From NCBI GenBank assembly GCA_028023455.1, contig JAQFVV010000018.1:8029274-8093273 (forward strand): a DNA stretch of 64,000 nucleotides. The letters are read 5' to 3'. The stretch's first letter is position 1; the number at the start of each line of letters is the position of its first letter. The translations under genes and the position numbers were made by a program. The notes beneath the pieces are model-generated. The model saw nothing but the letters and a program-made list of their open reading frames with translations, did not search any database and was not told the origin of the DNA. Positions 13,195-23,228 of this stretch are shown piece by piece. The DNA is from Epiperipatus broadwayi (Eukaryota > Onychophora > Udeonychophora > Euonychophora > Peripatidae).

Positions 13195-13786
13195 TCATTA
13201 GCTATCTAAACAAGACATTTATTTTATATAGCGCAATGTTTTTATAAACTGTAATACCAATAAGCCAATAAGCTAATGCACATGCGCTTTGTAGATGTCA
13301 TTATATAAATGAATACTCCCACTTTTTCAAACACAAGATAAAGTCTTTGGGAAAAGATAGAATGAATCCACCAACTTTTCGATCCAAACGTATATGTGTG
13401 GGCAAATCTTAAGTGTTTGAAAATGAAAGTGTTTGAAAAAGTGGGAGTATTCATTTATATAGTGACATCTACAAAGCACATGTGCATTAGCTTATTGGCT
13501 TATTGGTATTACAGTTTATAAAAACATCGTGGGCTATATAAAATAAATGTCTTGTTTACATATGTTTTATTTAACAAGAATGAGTATCGTAAATTCTAGA
13601 AATTCATTCACGTAGTAAAAAAGTAATTTAAAGTGATCAATTAACAACTTCATGCTCTCACTTTCAAACTCTTAAGATTTGCCCATACATATACGTTTGG
13701 GTCGAAAAGATAGATGGATTCATTCTATCTTTTCCCAAAAACTTTATCTTGTGTTTGAAAAAGTGGGAGTATTCATTAGCTATCTA
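13195..13786. mobile_element. Foldback element with 14-bp target duplication
   Basis: A perfect direct repeat TCATTAGCTATCTA occurs at 13195-13208 and 13773-13786. Between them, about 130-bp inverted arms (13209-13343 and 13418-13559) are followed by a third, partial copy in the forward sense (about 13650-13772). The head-to-head plus direct arrangement and the long target duplication resemble the 35.85-36.99 kb element, though the sequences differ. The 70-codon minus-strand frame inside is not a gene. Confidence 0.75.
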
Positions 13787-13889
13787 TAACTTTAATCTAT
13801 TTATATTGATATACTGAAAATTGTAGAGGCAATAACAATGTCACACATATATAATACTTAAATACATGTATATTGTCTATACTAAACTG

Positions 13890-14058
13890 AATGTATTTAT
13901 AAGGGACTTGAACTCTGACTTTCAAACTCCCCACAGCTATCCATTCCATTTTACACAACTGATACATATCACCACTTACATGTGAAAAAGATAAATGATC
14001 TTCAATGTATATATTTCATGCTAAACCAGGGACCAACTGATGAGTCCCTCATAAATAT
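13890..14058 (+). repeat. Hammerhead-bearing short element, family 1, rearranged copy
   Basis: The sequence matches the 5.3-5.5 kb element over the flank. The plus strand carries CAACTGATGAGTCC within a perfect GGGAC/GTCCC hairpin (14030-14048). The minus strand carries the stem II-GAAA half, but the two halves are in opposite orientation. It ends in an AT microsatellite. It is a recombined, non-functional copy. Confidence 0.5.
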
Positions 14059-15088
14059 ATATATATATATACAAATAAAATGTCCATTAATTAAAAATCT
14101 ATATAATATGATAGTATATTCCTTGTATTATAATCAAACTAAGAAAAGATTATAATCAAAATTTTAATATAAGCTTTACAATGCTAACTAATTTAAATAA
14201 ATTGATCAATAAGCAGAATGCAAATTGTTCATGCGGGTCAATACAATGACTCGAGATATTTCAATTGTTCCAATATATATTATGAAAAATCCCATAGATA
14301 ATACAACAACCTGAATTTGACAACGCAAATATTTATATAAAAGAAAAGAGAATGTTCCGCATAATGTCTTAGATTACAAAAAAGAAGCTTGGATACAGTT
14401 TCAACCCCAAAGGTTTAATTAAACTAGACTACTGTGGAACGAGACGACCTGAAAAAACAATAAAAGAGCCGTTGCACATTGCTACCAACAATAATGTTTT
14501 TAACAAAGAGATGAACAATATCCAATTATATAATTATTGAAATATGTAAATTAAAACGTTTTCTTTTTAAAAAAATAACCTGTTTAAATATTGTTTTTTT
14601 AATAAGATTTATTAATTTATCAGTTTACATAACAAAAAAAATCCATTGATAGTTATATGATTATTGTTGAGATATACATAGTAGAGGAAAAAGGAAAACT
14701 ATAATATTATATTTATGAAATTAAACGAAAACATATAATTGTCTTCTATGACGAAAAATATGCGTCTTTCTAGCTGTCAAAAGCCAGACTCAAGTTCAGG
14801 AACGTTATATGAGTGGTTGTAGAGATCAGATAAGTTCACCAGTGTGTGACCAGGTATAATTGAAGATCTCAGCCGGCGTTAAAAGTTGGTCTCTTCTCTT
14901 AATGAGGCACAGGGATTTTTTTCACGAATTGCACTGGATTACAGGGTGATGAATCCAGGACCAGATGACATATAAGAAGCCAAATAGAATGATTTAGCAC
15001 AGAAAATACATTAAACTAAATAAAACTGGTAGTGGTCTTTATTTTCTGTATTGGAGCTTTAATTTTTTTTTTTGTGTTAATGAAGGCT

Positions 15089-15090
<2 letters not shown>
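14059..15090. other. AT-rich DNA with unassigned less AT-rich patches
   Basis: Patches near 14380-14480 and 14780-14960 are visibly richer in GC and may be transposon remnants. I find no reading frame or motif that identifies them. Confidence 0.35.

Positions 15091-15091
<1 letters not shown>

Positions 15092-15140
<49 letters not shown>
15092..15140. repeat. (CA)n(TA)n compound microsatellite
   Basis: Alternating CA then TA dinucleotides lie just before the left arm of the PLE/LINE composite. Confidence 0.95.
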
Positions 15141-15141
<1 letters not shown>

Positions 15142-15178
15142 ACTACAACCATTAAATATCTGTATTTTTAAATCATAT

Positions 15179-15258
15179 AATAATAATTCAAACAAATATA
15201 TTTAACACAGTATTCAAAATTAAATAATATATTTTTTACCAGAAGTACTTTCAATTTG
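15179..15258 (-). mobile_element. PLE family 1, inverted outer end (left fragment)
   Basis: This is the reverse complement of 20440-20513, near identical over about 75 bp. It is one arm of a palindromic PLE. It is cut off from the rest of its inverted copy (19057-19245) by the LINE inserted at 15259. It ends with TACTTTCAATTTG (15246-15258), which is repeated on the far side of the LINE. Confidence 0.8.
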
Positions 15259-15288
15259 CAAGTGATTATAGATAACAAGTCACACTTA

Positions 15289-15651
15289 ATGGACTCTGAT
15301 TCGGATGGAATTATGACAACAAATTATTCTTATACTCGTCAAAAATCCAAAAGAAAGGCAGGAGGAGGTAATAGGAATTTTATTGAAAACACACATTCAA
15401 TGACTTCTGAGGATTTGTCAGACTCAAATAAAAGTTCTTCTGGAAATGAATTGTGCAAAACAAATGTCAAGAGCAAAAAACTTAAAGCTGACAATCTGAA
15501 ATTTTCATTAATTAAATCTCAGATGTCTGACATCACTTCTAAAGGGAATTCAAACATGGACAAGATTTCTACAAAAAAAGTCACTCCTCAAAAACTTATG
15601 GATATTGAACATAATATTAATATTACAGATAACCTTGATAAAAAAACATGA
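15289..15651 (+). CDS. LINE ORF1-like protein, unrecognised
   Basis: The frame runs about 121 codons from the ATG at 15289. It is Ser-, Asn- and Lys-rich, with several basic clusters (for example around the KSKRKAGGG segment near its start), which would suit a nucleic-acid-binding ORF1 product. I see no zinc knuckle, RRM or coiled coil. The frame stays open up to the 5' junction of the LINE at 15259, so the element could be 5'-truncated and this the tail of a longer protein. It ends about 100 bp before the pol frame, separated by a T-rich stretch. Its assignment as ORF1 rests on position only. Confidence 0.45.
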   Translation: MDSDSDGIMTTNYSYTRQKSKRKAGGGNRNFIENTHSMTSEDLSDSNKSSSGNELCKTNVKSKKLKADNLKFSLIKSQMSDITSKGNSNMDKISTKKVTPQKLMDIEHNINITDNLDKKT

Positions 15652-15758
15652 TAAGATTGAAGAATCGTCACTCATACTCTAAATGGTTTTTTTTAAATAT
15701 ACACAATATCTAGACTCAAGCTAATTCTTTAAATTTTTTTTTTCTTTATATATATTGA

Positions 15759-18700
15759 ATGAAATTAAAAATATCTGGCTTAAATGTCCGTGGGCTTAAC
15801 TCTGATAAAAGAGTTGATGCTCTTGCTCACTGGACAAAGAAGTTTTTGCCTCATTTAGTTTGTTTGGGAGAGACAAAATTACATATTAATTCAAATCAAA
15901 AGATAATTGACAAATTGCACAGATTAGGCTACTTTCATTATTCTACATCTAATAGCCCATCAGCTGAGGTTGCTCTTCTTATTCCTTTCCAATCTCTGAT
16001 ACAAAATTTCAGAATTAGCTTTTTAAACTCTAATTTAATCTTTATAACCATTTGTATAAACTCTTTCAAATTCAATGTAGTTTTTCTCTACTTAAACAAA
16101 GATATTGGGCTCATTCATAATCAAATACATCTCATTAATTTAGGACTTATCTCAAATCCTTTTCCTACAATTCTTCTTGGAGACTTCAACTCTACTTATG
16201 ACTGTTTCAATTCAAAATTTTTACACCTTCTAAATTCTCATTTCATGTGTGCACAGGGTTTTTTCCCACATGATGCATGTTCATTTTATACAAAGAAATT
16301 TTCTTCTCTTATAGACCTATTATATTACTCTCCGGAACTGCACTTCTTCATCAATCCATCTTTACAACCATTACCTTTCTCTGATCATCATGCTATTATG
16401 CTTGATCTGACATTAGACTTACCCAATCAAACCTATGTACACCTTAAATCTACAATAAGAATTTTGCTAAAATCTGCTACACCAGAGGCAATTATCTCTG
16501 AAGCTTATATTTTTTTCAAGAAAATAGACATCCTAGCTCTTCCACCAGCTGAATCTTGGTTTGCTTTTATAAATATTCTTAGTTCTTTGATTTCTCATTA
16601 CACCAGAAAGAATAAAGGACCGATTGGGTTACTTAAGAAAGCAGATAGCTTAATTACAACATTGAAAGATATACCTCCAACACCAGCATCTGTACAGGTT
16701 ATTATTGACCTGAAGCAACAATATGTAGAGACACACCAAATCCTAATAGACTATCTGGCTACTAAAAAGGCAAGGCTTTACCTCTCTAAACCTCATAACT
16801 TCTCAAGGGGATATATAAGGTGGGCTTTGGGTTTTCAAAGTAAGTCTAAAATTCCATCAGCAATCACAGTGAATAATATAATTTTCTCGGGTAATAGCAT
16901 GATTTTACAAATTTTAAATCATTATAAATGCAAGCTAGTAGATGTTTCACAGAATTTGGTGCCTGATACATCTATATATTCTTATGAGACAATTCATGGT
17001 ATTAGTAATGATGATATTAGAGCTAAACTCTCATTCATGCCTGATAGAATACACCCTGGAATACATGGAATACCAAAATTCATGTTCAAACATCTTGAAG
17101 CCTTCACAGTACCAATAGTGAGTAGAATGGTTGATCTACTTGCCTCAGGTCCCCTTACTATTGATCAACTCTATCCCATTGCAATGGTCCCATCCCATCG
17201 CCTCTGGAGAACCTTAGACCAATCTCGATGACTCCATTGATTATTAAACTGATTGAAGCAATTATCAAAGATAAAATTCAAAATCTCATTCTGCCTTTTA
17301 TTTCTAGTTTTCAATTTGCAAAGAAAGGTAGTTCCACAGCTGAGGCACTCTGCCTATTCAGGTTAATTACGGATTATACAAGAAAAAATAAAAAGTCAAA
17401 GCCAATAGTTGTCCAACTTGATATTTCAGCTGCTTTTGACTCAGTCAGAATTCCTCAACTAATACATCTTCTAAGTGGTCTGAACATTCCCACAGGTATA
17501 ATGAACATCATTACTAACCTTCTATTAAACAGACATATTGCAATTTCATTAAATGGAAAAATTTCAAACTCATTCACACCTACCAAGTCGATTCCACAGG
17601 GTTCTCCTCTTAGTCCCTTACTCTTCATTCTATATATAAATCCATTCCTTAAATCTTTAGAGATGAATCTTCCTGGATTGTACATTCCTGGTATCAATAA
17701 ATCCATTCAGCACATATCCTACATGGATGATGTGGCAGTGTTGTTACCCTCTAGAAAATTCATACCGAAACTAATTCAAATTATGGACAATTTCACCATA
17801 GAGTCAGGTCTTGCGTTTAACCTTAGAAAATCTGCTGTATGGAGACTTTCATCTGGAAAATCCATTCCATCCTTTTTCACAGCTATGCCACAAAAATTTT
17901 TGGGTTTACCAATGAGTCTCTCTCATGCAGCAATGAGGAAATTAATACAAGACACTATCATGAATTCTGCAAGAAAAATAATTGATTCACTTTCAAAAGT
18001 TTATACATCATTATTTGCAAAAACAGCCCTACTCAACATGTTACTGTTCCCCAGAATTGCTTACTACATGCCGTTCATTAAATTTTCATCAAAATTTATC
18101 CAGAATATAAACTCTCTTTGCTCTAGATTAATGTGGAAGGGTAAAACTGTTGCTATTAGCTTAAGAAGAGTGCAGAGACCAACAAGACTTAATGGCTTGT
18201 CACTGCATTCACTTCATGTTCTTTGTCTACAGAAATCAAATAACCTCATTACAAGACTTAATGGGATTTTTCCTGATGACTCACCTTTTCTATCTATTCA
18301 TCCTACAGATACTCCACCTCCAATTAATGATGGTTGGCTGACACAAGTCTTAATTGACATTTCAAAAATTCTCACACCTTTAACTCAATTAAAACCAACG
18401 AAACTTCGTTATTGGGATGCCTATCTTCTTTTTTTTTCAACAATTATCCCAGATCATAGCATTCTCACCTGTACAAACTTTGCCATTATAAAGAAATATA
18501 AAAGATGTAATCTAGAGCCAAAATATTTGGACTTTCTTCTAAAGCTAAATCTCAATGCACTTCCAACAAGCCACTTTCTTGTGATGTATAGAGGTTTTTC
18601 ATCTTGGACCCTGTTTGCTCACTCTGCCATAGGGAGGATGATACCATATTTCACATTTTCAACAATTGTTCCTCTCTTCGGGGCTGTAGAATATTGATTA

Positions 18701-18963
18701 ATAAAATTTATACACCAAAACATCCAATTATCAACACACTCATAAAAGGTTTTGCTTATGGGGATTTTGCAATTATAAGAAGTGCAACTTTCATCACTTT
18801 CTGTCTATGGTTTGTCAGATGCTTCATAATCTTCAAGTCTGTTATACCTGATCCAACATTAATTTTTTTACAAAAATTAAAAGATATCAAAGAAAGAGAT
18901 TTGAAGTTAGCTCCTCACCTAATAGCAAATTCCACATGGAATCTTATTAATATTGGACATTAA
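15759..18963 (+). pseudogene. LINE pol: APE endonuclease - reverse transcriptase - CCHC zinc motif
   Basis: This is one polyprotein split into three frames by two frameshifts, with no other stops. Part 1 (15759-17231) is an APE-like endonuclease that should nick target DNA. Its family motifs are intact: N9 in GLNVRGL, E38 in GETK, GDFN at 141-144, SLID at 183-186, SDH at 208-210. It shifts frame near 17195, just before the RT motif reading LRPIS. Part 2 (17228-18697) is the reverse transcriptase: LDISAAFD with catalytic D65, PQGSP at 123-127, YMDD at 165-168. The second shift is near 18600. Part 3 (18604-18963) holds C-x2-C-x8-H-x4-C, the zinc motif common at the C-terminus of such proteins. 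All catalytic residues look preserved, so only the shifts visibly disable it; sequencing error is an alternative. The start at 15759 follows a T-rich, AT-rich leader. Confidence 0.9.
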
Positions 18964-19056
18964 GTAATTTAATGGTTTATAAATGTATTGCCAAATTTAA
19001 TGTTATTTTATAATTTTTTCTTTATTGTAAACATAGCTAAATAAACCTGTTTTTGA

Positions 19057-19245
19057 TACTTTCAATTTGTACAAACGTGCAAAAAATAAAAACTTGCATT
19101 ACCCATCATTCAATCTATTCAAATTTCCCGCAATTCTGTTGTCTTTATATTAGCCGATTGTTTATTCATTAAACCACCTCTATTCCTAGATATCATCATT
19201 GCCTCTTTAATTTTACGTTTTTCACTACACCTTTCAATTTAATGA
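19057..19245 (-). mobile_element. PLE family 1, inverted 3' segment
   Basis: This is the reverse complement of the PLE 3' end (about 20237-20450). On the minus strand it encodes the last codons of the same GIY-YIG region. Together with 15179-15258 it forms the inverted arm of a head-to-head PLE, split by the LINE. Compared with the forward copy it lacks the 5' half of the hammerhead. Confidence 0.8.
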
Positions 19246-19258
19246 TTGCTTTTATAAA

Positions 19259-19974
19259 ATGAATTTTGGTTGGCCAATGGGTCTTTTGGTGGTATCACAC
19301 ATTTGTAATTTTTTTCTTTCTAGTTATGAGGTTAAGATATTGTCGCAGATAAAATATAAAGAAATTAAAGTATATTGTAGATATGTTGTTGATGTATTTA
19401 TATGTGCACATAATGAAATAATAGTTAATTTGTTTGATGAGTTAAATATGATTAATAATGTAAAATGGGTGTTAAATGAAGAGAGGGAAGATTCTATAAA
19501 GTTTTTAGATATATTTATTAAAAAAAAAAATAATGTGTTTGATTATAATATGATTTTAAAGCCTGTGGAAATTAGGGGTTATATTCCATATAATTCTAAA
19601 GTTCATATGAGTCATAAATTAACTGGTTTGAAGTCATTTTTGTTTAGAAATGATTATTTGTGCAAATTTATTAGTGATAAAATTGAAAATATTAATGTAT
19701 ATATTACTGATATGTTGAATGTTGGTTATGAAAGGAATATTATTTATAATACAATTACAAAAGATAATCAAAATAAAAGTAATAATAAGAAAATATTAAG
19801 TAAATTAAAAAGTGATAAATGGATTTCTATTCCTTTTATATCTAATCAACAAGCTAAATTAATTAATAAACTTTATAGTGGTTTGTGTAGAATTTCTTTT
19901 TTCTCTTCAAATAATATAAATGATATGATAAATAACTCCAAAGCCAAGATTTCTAAGTTTGAATTAAGTTCTGT

Positions 19975-20015
<41 letters not shown>

Positions 20016-20357
20016 CTGTGTGTGTGTGTGTTGGAATGTGGTTGTGGAATAAAATATATAGGGGAATCCAAATGTACATTACAAAAATGATATAATGATC
20101 ATAAGACATTATATAAATGTGTACAGAAAGAAAATATATCTTTGGTAAATATGAATACTCCATCAATTATATTTGATCATAATAAAACATGTAATTATGG
20201 TTTTAAATTTAATAATAGAGTTATAAAAATTATTCAAATTGAAAGGTGTAGTGAAAAACGTAAAATTAAAGAGGCAATGATGATATCTAGGAATAGAGGT
20301 AGTTTAATGAATAAACAATCAGCTAATATAAAGACAACAGAATTGTGGGAAATTTGA
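19259..20357 (+). pseudogene. Penelope-like element, RT C-terminal part and GIY-YIG endonuclease, broken
   Basis: The frame 19259-20095 reads as the C-terminal part of a Penelope-type reverse transcriptase. It starts inside the PMG motif region, and the YVDD-type motif is altered (YVVD). A typical PLE 'FLDIFI' strand and linker follow. A (GT)n run at about 19985-20030 interrupts it and changes frame. Beyond it, codons near 20040-20357 encode a GIY-YIG nuclease segment (CGIKYIG, with an in-frame stop shortly after) and a tail ending near 20357. In intact PLEs the RT and GIY-YIG enzymes together drive target-primed insertion. This copy is 5'-truncated and non-functional. Its codons are strikingly A/T-ending compared with the LINE next door. 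Confidence 0.82.
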
Positions 20358-20410
20358 ATAGATTGAATGATGGGTAATGCAAGTTTTTATTTTTTGTACA
20401 TTTGTATTAA

Positions 20411-20453
20411 CAGTTGATAAAGATTGTCAGTGAAACAATTGAAAGTACTTCTG
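20411..20453 (+). ncRNA. Hammerhead-like ribozyme of PLE family 1
   Basis: Stem I is CAG (20411-20413) with CTG (20451-20453). The core is TTGATAA (20414-20420). Stem II pairs 20422-20427 with 20435-20440, leaving one extra A at 20421. GAA is at 20441-20443, then the palindromic stem III AGTACT and cleavage-site T at 20450. Relative to CUGAUGA, positions 3 and 8 are U and A, which would keep the tertiary 3-8 pair. Hammerheads in PLE terminal repeats are established for other animals. Confidence 0.6.
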
Positions 20454-20975
20454 GTAAAGAATATATTATTTAATTTTGAATACTGCGTTAAATATATTTG
20501 TTTGAATTATTAATATATATATATGACTCTTGTGTTATTATTTTAAAAGAATTAGCTACAAAAAATAGAATTCTCTTTGAATGTGATTACATCTGAAATA
20601 GATTGTATTAATAAATAAGAAATCCATCAGTAAAAGTGTTGCAGTAATGTACTTACAAATAAAAATAACCTTGTCTACAGCAGATATTCTTATAGTAGTA
20701 ACCAATTTTCAAATGAGACACTCAATAAAGCAAATGGAACAATAATTCTTCATAAACAGCGTTAAATAGCTTTAGTCAATCCTAGAATAAATGATAAAAG
20801 GGGTTTACGTATTCAAAAGAAAATCAGCAGGATATTCTCATATTCATTTCCAAACTAAATGCCATGTATAAAATGCCAACAATTGATAGTTAATAATTAA
20901 TTAATAGATAATGTAAATGAGGAGAGTATAAAACTTCATAACATTTTATCCTGAAACATTCCTTTTATTATTATT
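20454..20975. other. PLE outer end and AT-rich DNA
   Basis: 20454-20513 completes the right arm of the PLE palindrome (partner at 15179-15240). Beyond it I see nothing up to the next simple repeat. Confidence 0.5.
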
Positions 20976-20986
20976 GTTGTTGTTGT

Positions 20987-21063
<77 letters not shown>

Positions 21064-21111
21064 TTATTATTATTATTATTATTATTGTTATTATTATTAT
21101 TATTATTTTAA
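20976..21111. repeat. Compound trinucleotide microsatellite
   Basis: Successive blocks of TTG, ACT, GCT, ACT and ATT units. This suggests point mutations spread by slippage within one array. The short homopolymeric frame on the minus strand is an artefact. Confidence 0.9.
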
Positions 21112-22900
21112 AAAAACTTGAGTACAAATAAATACATTTAAAACTTCGAATTCACAACATACTTCAAACACAGATAAATAATGTCATGATGTATTTTTCA
21201 CCGAAGTAGCACTCTTTGACCTAATTATAATTTTTTTTACATATTTTTATCATCATTGTTCAGTGTTTATTAATCTCAAATTATTATAATTTAATAAACG
21301 AATGCTGAATTTCTTGCACTAGAACATTTGACACAATCCATTATAGGATAAATACACTAATAGTTATTACTAATAATTTATTAGACTGGAGATTATCGTA
21401 TCATTTTTAGATGATACACTATAAACTGAAATAAAGATTAATATATCAATTCTTATTAATATAATCATAGGCTATTATTAATCCAATTCAATTCTCGTTT
21501 ACCTCGGATGCAGTAGTGTTTAAGGATCATTTGTCTTTTTAGATGTACTTATTCATGTATTTGAAAAGTGTGTAATAAAATAAAAATTTTAAGTACACCT
21601 AAATATTAATATTAAACTTGGAATAAACGAGAAATAGAGTTGGTTTAATAAATTGCATTCAAGAAGAACATATTAAATTTTAAAGTCATATATAGACATA
21701 ATAATATCATATCTAAGCTTAAAATGATATGATAATATTTAGCTTAATAAATTATTAGTAATAACTTTTAATGTATTTATCTAAAGAAGATGTTGCCAAA
21801 TGTGTTAATTGCAAAAAATTTGGTACTTTACAGTAAATTGTGGTAGTAAATATAAATTCAAAAAAATGAATCCAAATAATTGTCACTATATACTGGACAA
21901 CAGCCAAACTCAGTCTCACTAGGATGAATTACACCTAACAAGTTGGAATATTTACACAATAGTAAATAAAATTCTGTAATTGTATATTTGTGTAAATAAG
22001 TGCTTATCAGATGCACTACTATCATGTAACCATAATGCATTTAAAATATTAACTTTTTAATGATTTTTGATTTGATCGTGAATGTTATTTTGAATTATGG
22101 AATAAATTATCATTAGCAACACTAGTAAACAAACGACTTTCCTAACTTCAGAATAAAAAGCTATATAAAATGACAAAAAACAAAAATCAAAGAAGATTTT
22201 TGTGATGACTCTTACATCTTGGATGCTGTATTTTAACTTCCCTTGCAACAAACTAAGATTTTAACAGTTTGCTTTATATAGTTCTTTATCGAGAGAATCT
22301 TTGTAATAAAATATTGACTCCCTTTTCTGAAAACCCATTTTCAAGTTTACCATAAAATATTTTTTAGAAGTTCTCATTCTATTTCTTCAATCCATGACAA
22401 TTCATTAAAAATTATTTTTTATATTATTAGATTTAATGTAACTATATCCAAGGGCTAAACTGAACAATATATTGATTGGTCTTAAGATCTTATTATATTC
22501 TTAAAAATTATATAAAATAACATTTTCCAACATCTTTATTATGATATGAAATCTGTTTTACATTCGTGTAGTAGATTATGTCAAATAATAGATTTTTGTA
22601 TAACTAATTTAATTGAATTATTTATATGTGATAAAATATTCTATCTTTTAACTTACTAATGCAGCAGCATATTGAAGTCTGAGCTTCTCAAACTCCAAAT
22701 CACCTATATATCTAAAAACTTACCAAAATATTTCATTTAACTTTTCAAAATGCAAGTCATTATCATGTTAAAAATTTTTGTTCAACTATTAACTTATAAA
22801 CCATCTGAGTTTACTGAATAATTGCTAAACAAATATATATTATATTCAAAATATTAAGAACATAGAATAGAATATTTTGTGAATAATGAACTTATTTACA
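21112..22900. other. AT-rich intergenic DNA
   Basis: No supported feature. Frames at 21858-22040 and 22057-22251 are short, unlike any family I know and probably chance. Confidence 0.45.
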
Positions 22901-22913
22901 TATTTCAAGAATT

Positions 22914-22942
22914 GGATGGCTCAATCCTTACAGTTGACAATG
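22914..22942. repeat. Scrap shared with the LTR-type end at 31.47 kb
   Basis: ATGGCTCAATCCTTACAGTT is shared exactly with 31482-31502. Both copies run into AT microsatellites within about 20 bp. It is probably a terminal fragment of the LTR-type element. Confidence 0.5.
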
Positions 22943-22984
22943 ATATCAATATATATATATATATTTGTTTGTTTTTGAATTTAA

Positions 22985-23228
22985 TGTCAGTTGAGGCAGG
23001 TTTAAGAAAGTAACCGAAAGTACTTCTGCGGATTTAAGGATTGTTTGTAATAGTTTGTAAACCGTTAAATTTATTATTTCAATTATAATTACAATTTTGT
23101 TTTCAATTAACGGACATTTTATATATATATAATTATAATTGAAATAATATTTTTAACGGTTTACAAACAATTACAAACAATCTTTAAATCTGCAGAAGTA
23201 CTTTCGGTTACTTTCTAACCTGCCTCAC
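22985..23228. repeat. PLE family 2 terminal units with hammerhead-like cores, head to head
   Basis: A forward unit (about 22988-23105) is followed by its inverted copy (about 23117-23228), which in turn abuts the forward PLE. Each contains hammerhead-like pieces. In the forward unit these are CAG (22988-22990), stem GGTT/AACC, GAA at 23016-23018, palindromic AGTACT, cleavage-site T at 23025, then CTG. The core TTGAGGCA is degenerate. In the inverted unit stem II is a perfect GGTTA/TAACC. Confidence 0.6.

Larger units (their letters stand above)
15259..19056 (+). mobile_element. APE-type non-LTR retrotransposon (LINE), nearly full length
   Basis: The 3.8-kb element is bounded by the 13-bp target duplication TACTTTCAATTTG (15246-15258 and 19057-19069). 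It carries a short basic ORF1-like frame, then endonuclease, reverse transcriptase and a C-terminal CCHC motif. The 3' end has an AATAAA and stops at TTTTTGA with no long poly(A). The reading frame has only two frameshifts, so the insertion looks fairly recent. Clade is not assigned. Confidence 0.88.

Noticed and set aside
13242-13454. 70-codon minus-strand frame
   Set aside because: It runs through one arm and the loop of a foldback element.
17455-17706. 83-codon minus-strand frame
   Set aside because: Antisense shadow of the LINE reverse transcriptase.
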